From positions 1 to 13,521 of the forward strand of contig JAJWXI010000035.1 in NCBI GenBank assembly GCA_021641225.1: a stretch of 13,521 nt of DNA, written 5' to 3'. The stretch's first letter is position 1; the number at the start of each line of letters is the position of its first letter. Position numbers and translations under genes: made by a program. The notes beneath the pieces are model-generated. The model saw nothing but the letters and a program-made list of their open reading frames with translations, had not been told where the DNA came from and made no database searches. Shown one piece after another: positions 1 through 6,726 of this stretch. The stretch is from Collinsella aerofaciens (GTDB lineage: Bacteria > Actinomycetota > Coriobacteriia > Coriobacteriales > Coriobacteriaceae).

Positions 1-1409
1 CCTTTCACGGCCAGGACGGCGCGCGCCAGGTCGCGCTCGCGCTCATCGGCCTCGACATCGCTAAACAGATCGATGGTGGCAAATTCCTCGGGCATGAGGT
101 TGCCGAAGCCCAGATTGATACGCTTGACCGGTCGCTTGGGGTTGACCGTTTGTGCCCAGAGGTCATCGAAATACCCCATGATCTTCTTAAACGAATTTGT
201 GCGCTCGGGCAGCTTGCGCGAGGCGTTGGAGTGCGCAAAGAGCGCGGCATAGCCACCGCGCGGCTTGCCGCCGTGCTCGCCCACAAAGATGCCGTCAATC
301 GCCTGCGCCTCCCGCACCAAGCGCCTGCGCTCGTCATCGCGTTGGACGGGCTTGGGGGCACGGGGCGCGAGTTCGGGGCCGTCGGTCGCTGCGGGCTCGA
401 TGCCCGAGGTGCTCGAGCGCAGGTGTCCGCAGCCGTCTATATACTGCGCCGTGCCGCTGGCATCGAGTCGGCGGATGTCGGCGCGCTCGCTCGCATAGCC
501 CACAAAGAGCGAAATGCTGTCGCACACCACGTGTTTATCGACCAAGTCCAGCACGGCGGCATCGACCATTTCGCGCAAAACGGTATAGGCTTGCTCGTAG
601 GCATAGCCCTTCGAGAGCACCTGTCCCGTGGTGGTCGAGGTTGCCTGCGGGCGGTAAGCCTGAATATCGGCGATGGTCGTTGGTTCGCGTCCAAAGGCGT
701 GGTCGATGAGATACTCGGCATTGACGCCGAGCTCGTCGTAGAGCAGGTTTTCGTCGAGCGCGGCGACCCCCATCAGGTCGTAGACGCCGTACTTCTCGAG
801 GCGGGCCGCCACGCCGGGGCCGATGCCCCAGATATCGGTAATGGGGCGGTGGGGCCAGATCTCCTTGCGAAAGGTTTCGTCATCGAGCTTGCCGATGCGG
901 CTGGACACGTGCTTGGCGGTAATGTCGAGCGCCACTTTTGCCTGGAATAGATTGGGGCCGATGCCGACCGTTGCCGTGATGCCGGTGCGTCCCAAGACCT
1001 CGTCGCGCAGCATGCAGGCGAATCCTTCGGCATCGGTGTGATAGAGATCCAGATAGGGCGTCACGTCGATAAAGCACTCATCGATGGAATAGACATGCAC
1101 GTCCTGCGGACTGACGTATTCCAGATAGATGCCGTAGATTTGCGCCGATACCTCCATGTAGTGCTGCATGCGCGGCATGGCCTTGATGTAGTCGATGCCA
1201 TCGGGGATCTCGAACAGGCGGCAGCGGTTATGGATGCCGAGGTCCTTCATGGCTTGGGTGATAGCGAGGCAGATGGTCGTGCGTCCGCGCGATTCGTCGG
1301 CAACGACCAAGTTGGTGGTGAGCGGATCGAGCCCACGGTCGACGCATTCGACGCTGGCGTAGAACGTCTTGAGGTCGATGCAGATATAGGTGTGCTGCCC
1401 GTGCGCCAT
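1..1409 (-). CDS. Y-family translesion DNA polymerase (UmuC/UvrX-like), 3' end outside the window
   Basis: Reading the minus strand from the ATG at 1407-1409 gives an open frame of about 469 codons that runs off the left edge without a stop. It begins MAHGQHTYICIDLKTFYASVE, the Y-family palm motif, with the first catalytic Asp at D12 and steric-gate region F16-Y17. The second catalytic pair is in VYSIDECFIDV (D110-E111). TVGIGPN near 148-153 and the helix-hairpin-helix region DIWGIGPG (192-199) follow. These polymerases copy past damaged bases and are usually SOS-induced. The layout resembles Gram-positive UvrX/UmuC-type proteins more than DinB. A stretch of roughly 50-60 residues rich in Pro, Ala, Glu and Arg lies between the little-finger region and the conserved C-terminal RTNSFKKIMGYFDDL segment, making the protein longer than the usual ~420 residues. 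Two LexA-box-like dyads precede the start. No partner UmuD-like gene is visible. The family call is firm; the subfamily is inferred. Confidence 0.9.
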   Translation of the reverse strand, partial: MAHGQHTYICIDLKTFYASVECVDRGLDPLTTNLVVADESRGRTTICLAITQAMKDLGIHNRCRLFEIPDGIDYIKAMPRMQHYMEVSAQIYGIYLEYVSPQDVHVYSIDECFIDVTPYLDLYHTDAEGFACMLRDEVLGRTGITATVGIGPNLFQAKVALDITAKHVSSRIGKLDDETFRKEIWPHRPITDIWGIGPGVAARLEKYGVYDLMGVAALDENLLYDELGVNAEYLIDHAFGREPTTIADIQAYRPQATSTTTGQVLSKGYAYEQAYTVLREMVDAAVLDLVDKHVVCDSISLFVGYASERADIRRLDASGTAQYIDGCGHLRSSTSGIEPAATDGPELAPRAPKPVQRDDERRRLVREAQAIDGIFVGEHGGKPRGGYAALFAHSNASRKLPERTNSFKKIMGYFDDLWAQTVNPKRPVKRINLGFGNLMPEEFATIDLFSDVEADERERDLARAVLAVK

Positions 1410-1423
1410 CCGTATCCTTCCAT

Positions 1424-1437
1424 CAAACACATGTTCC
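1424..1437. promoter_or_regulatory. Second, weaker LexA-box-like site
   Basis: CAAACACATGTTCC matches CGAAC-N4-GTTCG at 8 of 10 defined positions and directly abuts the better site at 1438-1457, 14 bp before the polymerase start codon. The adjacency suggests tandem operator sites, but the match alone is weak. Confidence 0.35.
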
Positions 1438-1457
1438 TATCGAATGCTTGTTCGATA
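1438..1457. promoter_or_regulatory. Candidate LexA/SOS box upstream of the Y-family polymerase
   Basis: A dyad with perfect 7-bp arms TATCGAA (1438-1444) and TTCGATA (1451-1457) is centred about 38 bp upstream of the polymerase ATG. The inner 14-mer CGAATGCTTGTTCG differs from the Gram-positive/actinobacterial LexA consensus CGAAC-N4-GTTCG at one position. Position and target gene fit SOS repression. Binding is inferred. Confidence 0.6.
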
Positions 1458-1566
1458 ATACCCGCTCGCCCGGACATCGTCAAAACCTGTCCCTTTTTGG
1501 CGGGTTTACATCGTGCTTACGATGGGCTGGTAGCCTTGATGTGCTGAATGTGCTGAAGGGATATTG

Positions 1567-2190
1567 ATGGGCGTCGATATGGATGATCCTGCACTTTTGA
1601 TGCTGGCCGCGCTGTGTTTTGTGGTTTTTGCTTATCTGCTAATCAAAGTGCTCAAGGGTAAGACCATGAGAATCGATGAACTGGGGCACTTGGTTTTCGT
1701 TGAGAGGCTTCGGTCACCGGTGCTGACGATTGCGATGAGAGGCATATCGAATCTGGCGTCGGTGCCGTTTATTGTCGGCGTGCTGGTCGCGTCAATGCTG
1801 TGGGTGCCTTGTCGGCCCCATGTTATCTTGGCCGCCGTCAATGTTGGCGCCATCAGTGCAATAGACCAGCTGTTGAAGATTCTTGTGCGCCGGCCTCGTC
1901 CCCAGGGATTTCGGCTTGTCGAGGCGCCGGGGCTGAGCTTTCCTTCGGGACACTCGATGGCGGCCATGGCGTTTTATGGCTATGGGGTATGGCTGGTGCG
2001 ATGCGGTACGCATGGCCTTCCGTTTGGCGCGGCTATTGAGGTTGCACTCGCGTGCGTCATCTTTGCGGTGGGCGTTAGCCGCATCTATCTGGGCGTGCAC
2101 TATGCCTCGGATGTACTGGGCGGTTTCTGCCTTTCGTTTGCCTGGCTCATCCTGTTTGTGCATCTTGTCGCCGGGGCTTTGGCGCTTTGA
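1567..2190 (+). CDS. PAP2-family (type 2 phosphatidic acid phosphatase-like) membrane phosphatase
   Basis: This 207-residue, strongly hydrophobic protein carries all three parts of the PAP2/acid-phosphatase signature. KILVRRPRP starts at K104 (K-x6-RP), PSGH is at 126-129 with the catalytic acid/base His129, and SRIYLGVHYASD spans 171-182 with the nucleophile His178 and Asp182. The family removes phosphate from lipid substrates such as phosphatidic acid, phosphatidylglycerol phosphate or undecaprenyl pyrophosphate at the membrane. About five or six membrane segments are apparent. Start: GAAGGG at 1555-1560 lies 6 nt before ATG 1567; a TTG at 1564 is in frame but only 3 nt from that site. Ordinary length for a stand-alone bacterial PAP2 protein. 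It faces away from the polymerase gene and is not clearly in an operon. The exact lipid substrate cannot be told; a role in undecaprenyl-phosphate recycling is possible. Confidence 0.88.
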   Translation: MGVDMDDPALLMLAALCFVVFAYLLIKVLKGKTMRIDELGHLVFVERLRSPVLTIAMRGISNLASVPFIVGVLVASMLWVPCRPHVILAAVNVGAISAIDQLLKILVRRPRPQGFRLVEAPGLSFPSGHSMAAMAFYGYGVWLVRCGTHGLPFGAAIEVALACVIFAVGVSRIYLGVHYASDVLGGFCLSFAWLILFVHLVAGALAL

Positions 2191-2272
2191 CTGCTTGGTT
2201 GCCCTCCGTAAAGTTGCATCGGTTTTTAACGCAGCCCTAAAGAGTGCGAAACAGCTCGGAAAAGCTTGCTTC

Positions 2273-2300
2273 GTAGCATGAGCCTAACGATTAATGCTAC
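2273..2300. repeat. Inverted repeat upstream of the ADH-like/SMR unit (candidate operator)
   Basis: GTAGCAT at 2273-2279 and ATGCTAC at 2294-2300 are perfect inverted copies with a 14-nt spacer. The half-site centres are 21 bp apart, two helical turns, as for a dimeric repressor site. It lies 28 bp before the start of the ADH-like gene. No T-run follows, so it is unlikely to be a terminator. No regulator gene is in view; the operator role is inferred. Confidence 0.35.
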
Positions 2301-2328
2301 CTACAGGCACGGAAGGGTTGTGGGGATA

Positions 2329-2853
2329 ATGGTCAACTATGGGTTTGGTATGCCGACGCGCTTGGTTGCGGATGGGGACGTGGCTCGCTGGTGCGGACGA
2401 TTGGTCGCCCACTACGGCGGCACCAAGGCACTGGTCGTGCTGGGAGGCGACAAGCATACGCGTGACGAGCTCGTCTCGGCGGCACTTGGTTCGCTCGATC
2501 GCGCCCTGCTCGAACGCGTGCTCTTTCGTTGCGGCTCGGTCGGCGGCGACGGGGGAGACGATTTGGTCGATGAGGCCGTAGCCCTGGCGACCGATGAGGG
2601 CGTGGACTTTGTCCTGGCGATCGGCGATGCCGATACGGCAGGCTTTGCGCGCGAGCTTGCCCGTCGCATGGCCGTACTCGATGCCGGCGAGGACGGCTTT
2701 GTTCCCTACGGGTGCATTGTCTCGGAGGGAAAGGTGCCTGCCGCCGTGGGTGCCGGTGAGGTTCCCGTTTTTGCCATCATCGCGCCCGAGCTGTTGGAAG
2801 GCATCGGCTCTCCCTTGCGCGAGCTGCTCGGCAGCGTATGCGCCGCAGCATAG
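2329..2853 (+). CDS. Half-length iron-containing alcohol dehydrogenase-like protein
   Basis: The 174-residue product starts MVNYGFGMPTRLVADGDVA and continues with KALVVLGGDKHTRDEL, the opening of the N-terminal nucleotide-binding domain of group III (iron-type) alcohol dehydrogenases. Later VDFVLAIGDADTAGFARELA aligns with the family's GGGS-x-D-xAK region, and VPVFAIIAPELLEGI with the P-x-FAIIDPELT region that ends that domain. The C-terminal helical, metal-binding domain (about 200 more residues with conserved histidines) is absent, and the dinucleotide-binding GGGS reads IGDADT. It is therefore unlikely to be an active dehydrogenase as the family is known. The frame is clean with normal codon use, so it looks like a maintained gene, not debris. 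Start: ATG 2329; a GTG at 2320 is an alternative, and GGAAGGG lies at 2311-2317. It ends 9 bp before the SMR gene, suggesting co-transcription. The function is unknown. Confidence 0.65.
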   Translation: MVNYGFGMPTRLVADGDVARWCGRLVAHYGGTKALVVLGGDKHTRDELVSAALGSLDRALLERVLFRCGSVGGDGGDDLVDEAVALATDEGVDFVLAIGDADTAGFARELARRMAVLDAGEDGFVPYGCIVSEGKVPAAVGAGEVPVFAIIAPELLEGIGSPLRELLGSVCAAA

Positions 2854-2862
2854 GAGGGCGTT

Positions 2863-3183
2863 ATGCCATATGTGCAGCTGGCGATAGCCATTGCTTGCGA
2901 GATCGGGGCATCGTCTGCCCTTAAGGCCACGCATGGCTTTACCGTGCTGGCGCCCAGTGTGGCGACAATTGTGCTGTACGGTCTGAGCTTCTACCTGTTT
3001 TCGCTCGTGCTTAACGTGCTCGACCTCGCGAGCGCCTATGCCACATGGTGCGCTGCGGGCATCGTCGCCACCTCGGTCATCTCGGTGCTGGTCTTTGGAG
3101 ACCGCCTGAGCCCCATGATGCTCGTGGGTCTTGGCCTGTGCGTCGCGGGCGTGGTGATCGTGAACCTCGCAAGCGCATCGTAG
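2863..3183 (+). CDS. SMR-family small multidrug/quaternary-ammonium transporter (EmrE-like)
   Basis: This 106-residue protein has four hydrophobic segments and the small multidrug resistance layout. The membrane-embedded proton/substrate glutamate is E13 in AIACEIGASSALK, equivalent to EmrE E14. HGFTVLAPSVATIVLYGLSF matches the loop and second helix, and SAYATWCAAGIVATS holds the conserved Trp (W62). GDRLSPMMLVGLGLCVAGVVIVN forms helix 4. Such proteins work as antiparallel dimers, exchanging protons for hydrophobic cations or, in the Gdx subtype, guanidinium. The YATW-G pattern favours the EmrE/QacE-like type over SugE/Gdx, but this is not decisive. AGGAGGG overlaps the upstream stop codon and sits 5 nt from ATG 2863, implying coupled translation with the ADH-like gene. 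A strong terminator follows at 3219. Family certain, substrate unknown. Confidence 0.92.
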   Translation: MPYVQLAIAIACEIGASSALKATHGFTVLAPSVATIVLYGLSFYLFSLVLNVLDLASAYATWCAAGIVATSVISVLVFGDRLSPMMLVGLGLCVAGVVIVNLASAS

Positions 3184-3218
3184 GCCGCCGGGTAAGCGCC
3201 CCATTCATGCAATTAAAG

Positions 3219-3262
3219 AACGCCGGTCGTACGGGCAGGTTCCCATGCGACCGGCGTTTCGT
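3219..3262 (+). terminator. Rho-independent terminator after the SMR gene
   Basis: Perfect 11-bp arms AACGCCGGTCG (3219-3229) and CGACCGGCGTT (3248-3258) are followed by a T-rich tail (TTTCGTTTG). It closes the ADH-like/SMR unit and separates it from the PII gene. Confidence 0.88.
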
Positions 3263-3328
3263 TTGTATTTCGAGCATATTGCCAGCTTGCGACCTATGTT
3301 GCACAGGCGTAAACGCTCAGCGTCACCC

Positions 3329-3358
3329 GTGTTTCAAAACACTCCGTTAATAAAACGG
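3329..3358. promoter_or_regulatory. Two adjacent palindromes in the leader region of the PII/transporter operon
   Basis: GTGTTTCAAAACAC (3329-3342) is a perfect dyad with 6-bp arms around CA. Directly after it CCGTT (3344-3348) and AACGG (3354-3358) form a second dyad around AATAA. They lie 77-106 bp before the PII start, where operators and promoters are expected. A CATAAT at 3375-3380 could be a -10 element but has no good -35 partner. They do not match the GlnR/TnrA consensus. The regulatory role is inferred from position only. Confidence 0.35.
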
Positions 3359-3434
3359 GCGATTTTGGCTCGCATAATCCCCAACAACGAACGCGCACAG
3401 GCGCGCTCACCGCCACCGAAGAGGGGAGAAAACC

Positions 3435-3785
3435 ATGAAGGAACTGGTACTCATCATTCGCCCGGAGATGCTCGAGAGCCTGAAGGCCATTCTTGACGAG
3501 GTGCATTGCGGCGGTATGACCGTTTCGTCCGTTATGGGCTGTGGCACGCAGAAGGGCGCCTCGACCGATGGCGTCAACGAGATTCGCGGCTTCAAGATCA
3601 ACATCAACCTGCTGCCCAAGATCCAGGCGAGTGTGGTCGTGCGCGACCAGGATGTCGAGACCATTATCTCGGCCGTTCGCGAGCGCATGGCCGACGGTCG
3701 CGTGGGCGACGGCAAGATCTTTATCCGCGATATTGCCGATGCCGTGCGTATCCGTACCGGCGAGCGTGGCAACGCCGCTCTGTAG
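3435..3785 (+). CDS. PII-family nitrogen regulatory protein with non-canonical T-loop
   Basis: The 116-residue product opens MKELVLIIRPEMLESLKAIL and ends with the PII B- and C-loop signatures DGRVGDGKIFI (K94, equivalent to K90) and RIRTGERG (R105, R107), which bind ATP/ADP. Q39-K40-G41 at the base of the T-loop is kept, as for 2-oxoglutarate/Mg-ATP binding. The T-loop itself is four residues longer than in E. coli GlnB, and the position of the uridylylated Tyr51 holds Ile55 (RGFKI for RGAEY). PII proteins are trimers that sense ATP/ADP and 2-oxoglutarate and act by inserting the T-loop into partners. Start ATG 3435 follows GAGGGG with good spacing. It is the first gene of the transporter operon; the ATPase gene starts within 5 to 29 bp of its stop. 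Control of the neighbouring transporter is likely but inferred. It cannot be uridylylated at the usual site. Confidence 0.93.
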   Translation: MKELVLIIRPEMLESLKAILDEVHCGGMTVSSVMGCGTQKGASTDGVNEIRGFKININLLPKIQASVVVRDQDVETIISAVRERMADGRVGDGKIFIRDIADAVRIRTGERGNAAL

Positions 3786-3813
3786 GTAGATGGATCGAGA
3801 GAAGGCGATTGCC

Positions 3814-4926
3814 ATGCCTGGTACCAAACCACTCGTCCAGATTAAGAACATCAACAAGTTCTATGGCGAGAACCATGTGGTCAAAGACCTGTCCATCGAT
3901 GTGCAGGAGGGCGAGTTCCTGACGATTCTGGGCTCGTCCGGCTCGGGCAAGTCGACGACGCTGCGCATGGTCGCCGGCTTTGAGCAGCCCACGACGGGCG
4001 AGATTTTGCTTGCCGGCACCAATGTGGCCGATAAGGAGCCGTTCGAGCGCGACGTGAACACCGTGTTCCAGAGCTACGCGCTGTTTCCGCACATGACCAT
4101 CTTCGACAACGTCGCCTACGGCCTGAGGATGAAGAAGGTTCCCAAGGACGAGATTCGCGAGCGCGTGATGGAAATGCTCGATCTGGTGCAGCTCGGCGGC
4201 TTTGAGGGGCGCAAGCCCGACCAGCTGTCCGGCGGCCAAAAGCAGCGCGTCGCTATCGCCCGCGCCCTGGTCAATCGACCCAAGATCTTGCTGCTCGACG
4301 AGCCGCTGGGTGCGCTCGATCTCAAGCTGCGCAAGCAGATGCAGCTCGAGCTCAAGCGCCTCCAGCGCAAGCTCAACATCACGTTCCTCTACGTGACGCA
4401 CGATCAGGAAGAGGCGCTCACCATGAGCGACCGTATCGCGATCATGCACGATGGCGTACTGGAGCAGATCGGTACGCCCAAGGAGATCTACGAGGCACCG
4501 GCCAGCAAGTTCGTCGCCACGTTCATTGGCGAGACCAACCTGTTTGAGGGCATGGTCTCGGCCGATACGCCCGATGGGCTCGAGATCTCGCTCGAGTCCG
4601 GCACGATTCGCTCCGATGCCAAGGGCTTTCACTTTGGCGAGCTCGTGGCCGTGTCGGTGCGTCCGGAGCGCATGCAGTTTGCGCTCGAGCCGCGCGACGG
4701 CTTCTCGCTTATGGGCACGGTGCGCGAGCAGGTGTACGTGGGCTCCATGATTAAGGCGATCGTGGTGCTGCCCGATGGCCAGGAGGTGCGTCTGGAGCGC
4801 TTGGCCGGCGACGAACTGCCCGAGAACGGTCCGGTCTATCTGTACTGGGATCCGGCGGATGCCCGCACGATCAAAACGCTCGACCAGGTCTTTTTCTCGG
4901 CACTCGAGAACGCCGAGATGCGTTAG
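3814..4926 (+). CDS. potA: Spermidine/putrescine-type ABC transporter ATP-binding protein
   Basis: With the ATG at 3814 the protein has 370 residues. Walker A GSSGSGKST is at 40-48, the Q-loop in VFQSYALFPHMT, the ABC signature LSGGQKQRVAIARAL starts at 138, Walker B ILLLDEP at 158-164 and the switch histidine is H196 (VTHDQEEA). The C-terminal third is a TOBE-type regulatory domain (VSVRPERM), as in PotA. It powers import through the two permeases encoded next and works at the inner face of the membrane. Start: AGAAGG lies 8 nt before ATG 3814; an in-frame ATG at 3790 has only a weak, very close site, so 3814 is preferred. It follows the PII gene directly, and the permease gene starts 12 bp after its stop. 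All catalytic motifs are intact. Polyamine specificity is inferred from family and operon order, not proven. Confidence 0.93.
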   Translation: MPGTKPLVQIKNINKFYGENHVVKDLSIDVQEGEFLTILGSSGSGKSTTLRMVAGFEQPTTGEILLAGTNVADKEPFERDVNTVFQSYALFPHMTIFDNVAYGLRMKKVPKDEIRERVMEMLDLVQLGGFEGRKPDQLSGGQKQRVAIARALVNRPKILLLDEPLGALDLKLRKQMQLELKRLQRKLNITFLYVTHDQEEALTMSDRIAIMHDGVLEQIGTPKEIYEAPASKFVATFIGETNLFEGMVSADTPDGLEISLESGTIRSDAKGFHFGELVAVSVRPERMQFALEPRDGFSLMGTVREQVYVGSMIKAIVVLPDGQEVRLERLAGDELPENGPVYLYWDPADARTIKTLDQVFFSALENAEMR

Positions 4927-4938
4927 GGGGCGACAGCT

Positions 4939-5874
4939 ATGTCCGATACCGCAACTATGGCGGCGACCGTTGCCGCCACCGAGCACGACGTCGAGGCCGC
5001 CCGTATCGAGCGTCATCGTCGTTTTCGCTCCAACACACTGCCGGCACTGGTCACCGTGGGTCCCGTCACCCTGTGGCTGCTCGCGTTTATCGCGGTGCCG
5101 CTGCTCTACATCTTGATCATGGGCTTTTGCTCCACCGATCAGTACTACAACGTGGTCTACAGCTTTACGCTCGATAACTTCCAGGCCATGCTGGACCCCG
5201 AGTACCTCAAGATCTACGGGCAGTCCATCCTGATCGCTGCCATCTCCACCGTCATCTGCCTGGTGTTGGCTTATCCGTTTAGCTACCTGATCAGCCGTAC
5301 GTTTAAGTCCAAAAAGACGCTGCTGTACATGATGATCATCATCCCGTTTTGGACGAACTCGCTGGTGCGCATCTACGGTTGGCGAACGTTTCTTTCGGCG
5401 ACCGGCCAGCTCAACACGTTCTTGATGGCGATTGGTGCGACGAGCGAGCCCATCCAGTTCCTGTACAACCAGGCCTGCACGGTCTTTGGTATGGCCTACG
5501 ACATGTTTCCGTTTATGGTGCTGCCGCTCTACGCCGCTATCGAAAAGCTCGACGAGTCGCAGATCGAGGCGAGCTTTGATCTGGGCGCCAACATGCTCAC
5601 CACGATCTTTAAAGTCGTGATTCCGCAGACCATGAGCGGCATCTTCTCGGGCTGCATCATGGTGTTCATCCCTAGCCTGGGCGCGTTCTATATCTCGGAC
5701 ATCCTGGGCGGCGGCAATGCCGACGTTATCGGCAACCTCATTCAGCGCCAGTTCCAAAGCGCCAACGACTGGCCCCTGGGAGCCGCGCTTTCGATTCTGC
5801 TCATCGCTATTACGCTGCTGCTGGTCAAGATCTATCAAAAGGCCGGCGGCGATATGGAAAGCCTGGGGGTGTAG
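4939..5874 (+). CDS. potB: Spermidine/putrescine-type ABC transporter permease
   Basis: The 311-residue protein has a charged cytoplasmic N-terminus of about 35 residues and then six hydrophobic segments: VTLWLLAFIAVPLLYILI, ILIAAISTVICLVLAYPF, LLYMMIIIPFW, MAYDMFPFMVLPLYAAI, SGCIMVFIPSLGAF and ALSILLIAITLLLVKI. The EAA-type coupling motif IEASFDLGANMLTTIFKVVI lies before the fifth segment and contacts the ATPase. Order, length and sequence match PotB, one half of the membrane channel of polyamine importers. GGGGG at the end of the ATPase gene serves as the ribosome site. Its stop is 3 bp before the next permease start, so the two are surely co-expressed. Confidence 0.92.
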   Translation: MSDTATMAATVAATEHDVEAARIERHRRFRSNTLPALVTVGPVTLWLLAFIAVPLLYILIMGFCSTDQYYNVVYSFTLDNFQAMLDPEYLKIYGQSILIAAISTVICLVLAYPFSYLISRTFKSKKTLLYMMIIIPFWTNSLVRIYGWRTFLSATGQLNTFLMAIGATSEPIQFLYNQACTVFGMAYDMFPFMVLPLYAAIEKLDESQIEASFDLGANMLTTIFKVVIPQTMSGIFSGCIMVFIPSLGAFYISDILGGGNADVIGNLIQRQFQSANDWPLGAALSILLIAITLLLVKIYQKAGGDMESLGV

Positions 5875-5877
5875 ACC

Positions 5878-6723
5878 ATGGCGATCAAGCGTCAAACCAA
5901 GCATAAGCTGAGCCGTGGGACGGGCATCGTCTTTTGCGCCCTAATCTATGCGATTCTGTTTTTGCCCATTGTGATCGTGATTGCCAACTCGTTTAACGGC
6001 AACACCGAGAAGCCGTATCTGAGCTGGGGTGGCTTTAGCCTGCGCTGGTACGTGCATCTGTTCCAGAACGGTCCGCTGCTGGCAAGCTTTGGAAACACCA
6101 TGCTGCTCGCTATCACCACGACGGTGCTGGCGACGGCACTGGGCACGCTGGGTGCCGTGGGCCTGTACCGCTATAAGTTTCCCGGGCGCAATCTGATCGA
6201 CAGCCTGCTGTACATCCCGGTCGTTATCCCCGAGATCGTCATGGGCATCTCGCTGCTGCTGGTCTACGTAAAGGTCGGTGTACCCCGCGGCATGGTGGGC
6301 CTGATCATCGCGCACGTCACCTTCTGCGTGAGCTTTGTGATCTTTAACGTCCGCGCTCGTCTGGATGGTTACGACCCGTCGCTCGAGGAGGCGTCTATGG
6401 ATCTGGGGGCCAACCGCCTAGTCACGTTCTTTAGGGTGACGCTTCCCATGCTGGCCCCGGGCATTGCCGGCGGCGCGCTGCTGTCCTTTACGCTTTCGAT
6501 CGACGACGTCGTGGTGTCCTACTTTGTCTACGGCCAGGATCTGACCTTCCCGCTCAAGGTGATGCAGTCCATCAAGGGCGGCGTGGTGCCCGACGTCAAC
6601 GCGCTGTCCACGCTGATCTTGCTGGGAACGGTTGCCATCGTGGTGATTACCCAGAGCGGCATGATCGACAAGTGGCGCGAGCGCCGCGCCGCAGCCAAGC
6701 TGAGCCAGGAAAGGGGGCGCTAG
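5878..6723 (+). CDS. potC: Spermidine/putrescine-type ABC transporter permease
   Basis: This 281-residue membrane protein is the second channel half. Six hydrophobic segments are visible, starting with GIVFCALIYAILFLPIVIVI and ending with LSTLILLGTVAIVVITQSG. The EAA motif LEEASMDLGANRLVTFFRVT sits between segments four and five. ANSFNGN after the first segment and LSIDDVVVSYFVYG in segment five are typical of PotC. The ribosome site GGGGGTG overlaps the end of the upstream permease gene. Its own stop is 3 bp before the binding-protein gene. Nothing is missing compared with the family. Confidence 0.92.
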   Translation: MAIKRQTKHKLSRGTGIVFCALIYAILFLPIVIVIANSFNGNTEKPYLSWGGFSLRWYVHLFQNGPLLASFGNTMLLAITTTVLATALGTLGAVGLYRYKFPGRNLIDSLLYIPVVIPEIVMGISLLLVYVKVGVPRGMVGLIIAHVTFCVSFVIFNVRARLDGYDPSLEEASMDLGANRLVTFFRVTLPMLAPGIAGGALLSFTLSIDDVVVSYFVYGQDLTFPLKVMQSIKGGVVPDVNALSTLILLGTVAIVVITQSGMIDKWRERRAAAKLSQERGR

Positions 6724-6726
6724 GAC

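Noticed and set aside
150..950. Plus-strand open frame of 266 codons opposite the polymerase gene
   Set aside because: The minus strand carries the Y-family catalytic motifs in one continuous frame. This frame has no family resemblance.
1509..1524. Small hairpin CATCGT-GCTT-ACGATG before the PAP2 gene
   Set aside because: Only 6-bp arms with no T-run and no clear position for a terminator or operator; expected by chance.
3790..3813. ATG 3790 as start of the ATPase
   Set aside because: Only 4 bp after the PII stop with a poor ribosome site. ATG 3814 has AGAAGG 8 nt upstream and fits the family's N-terminus. Not fully excluded.
3721..5904. Minus-strand open frame of 727 codons opposite the transporter genes
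   Set aside because: Its translation is rich in His, Arg, Gln and Asp without any domain, typical of the antisense of GC-rich genes. The plus strand here encodes clear ATPase and permease motifs.
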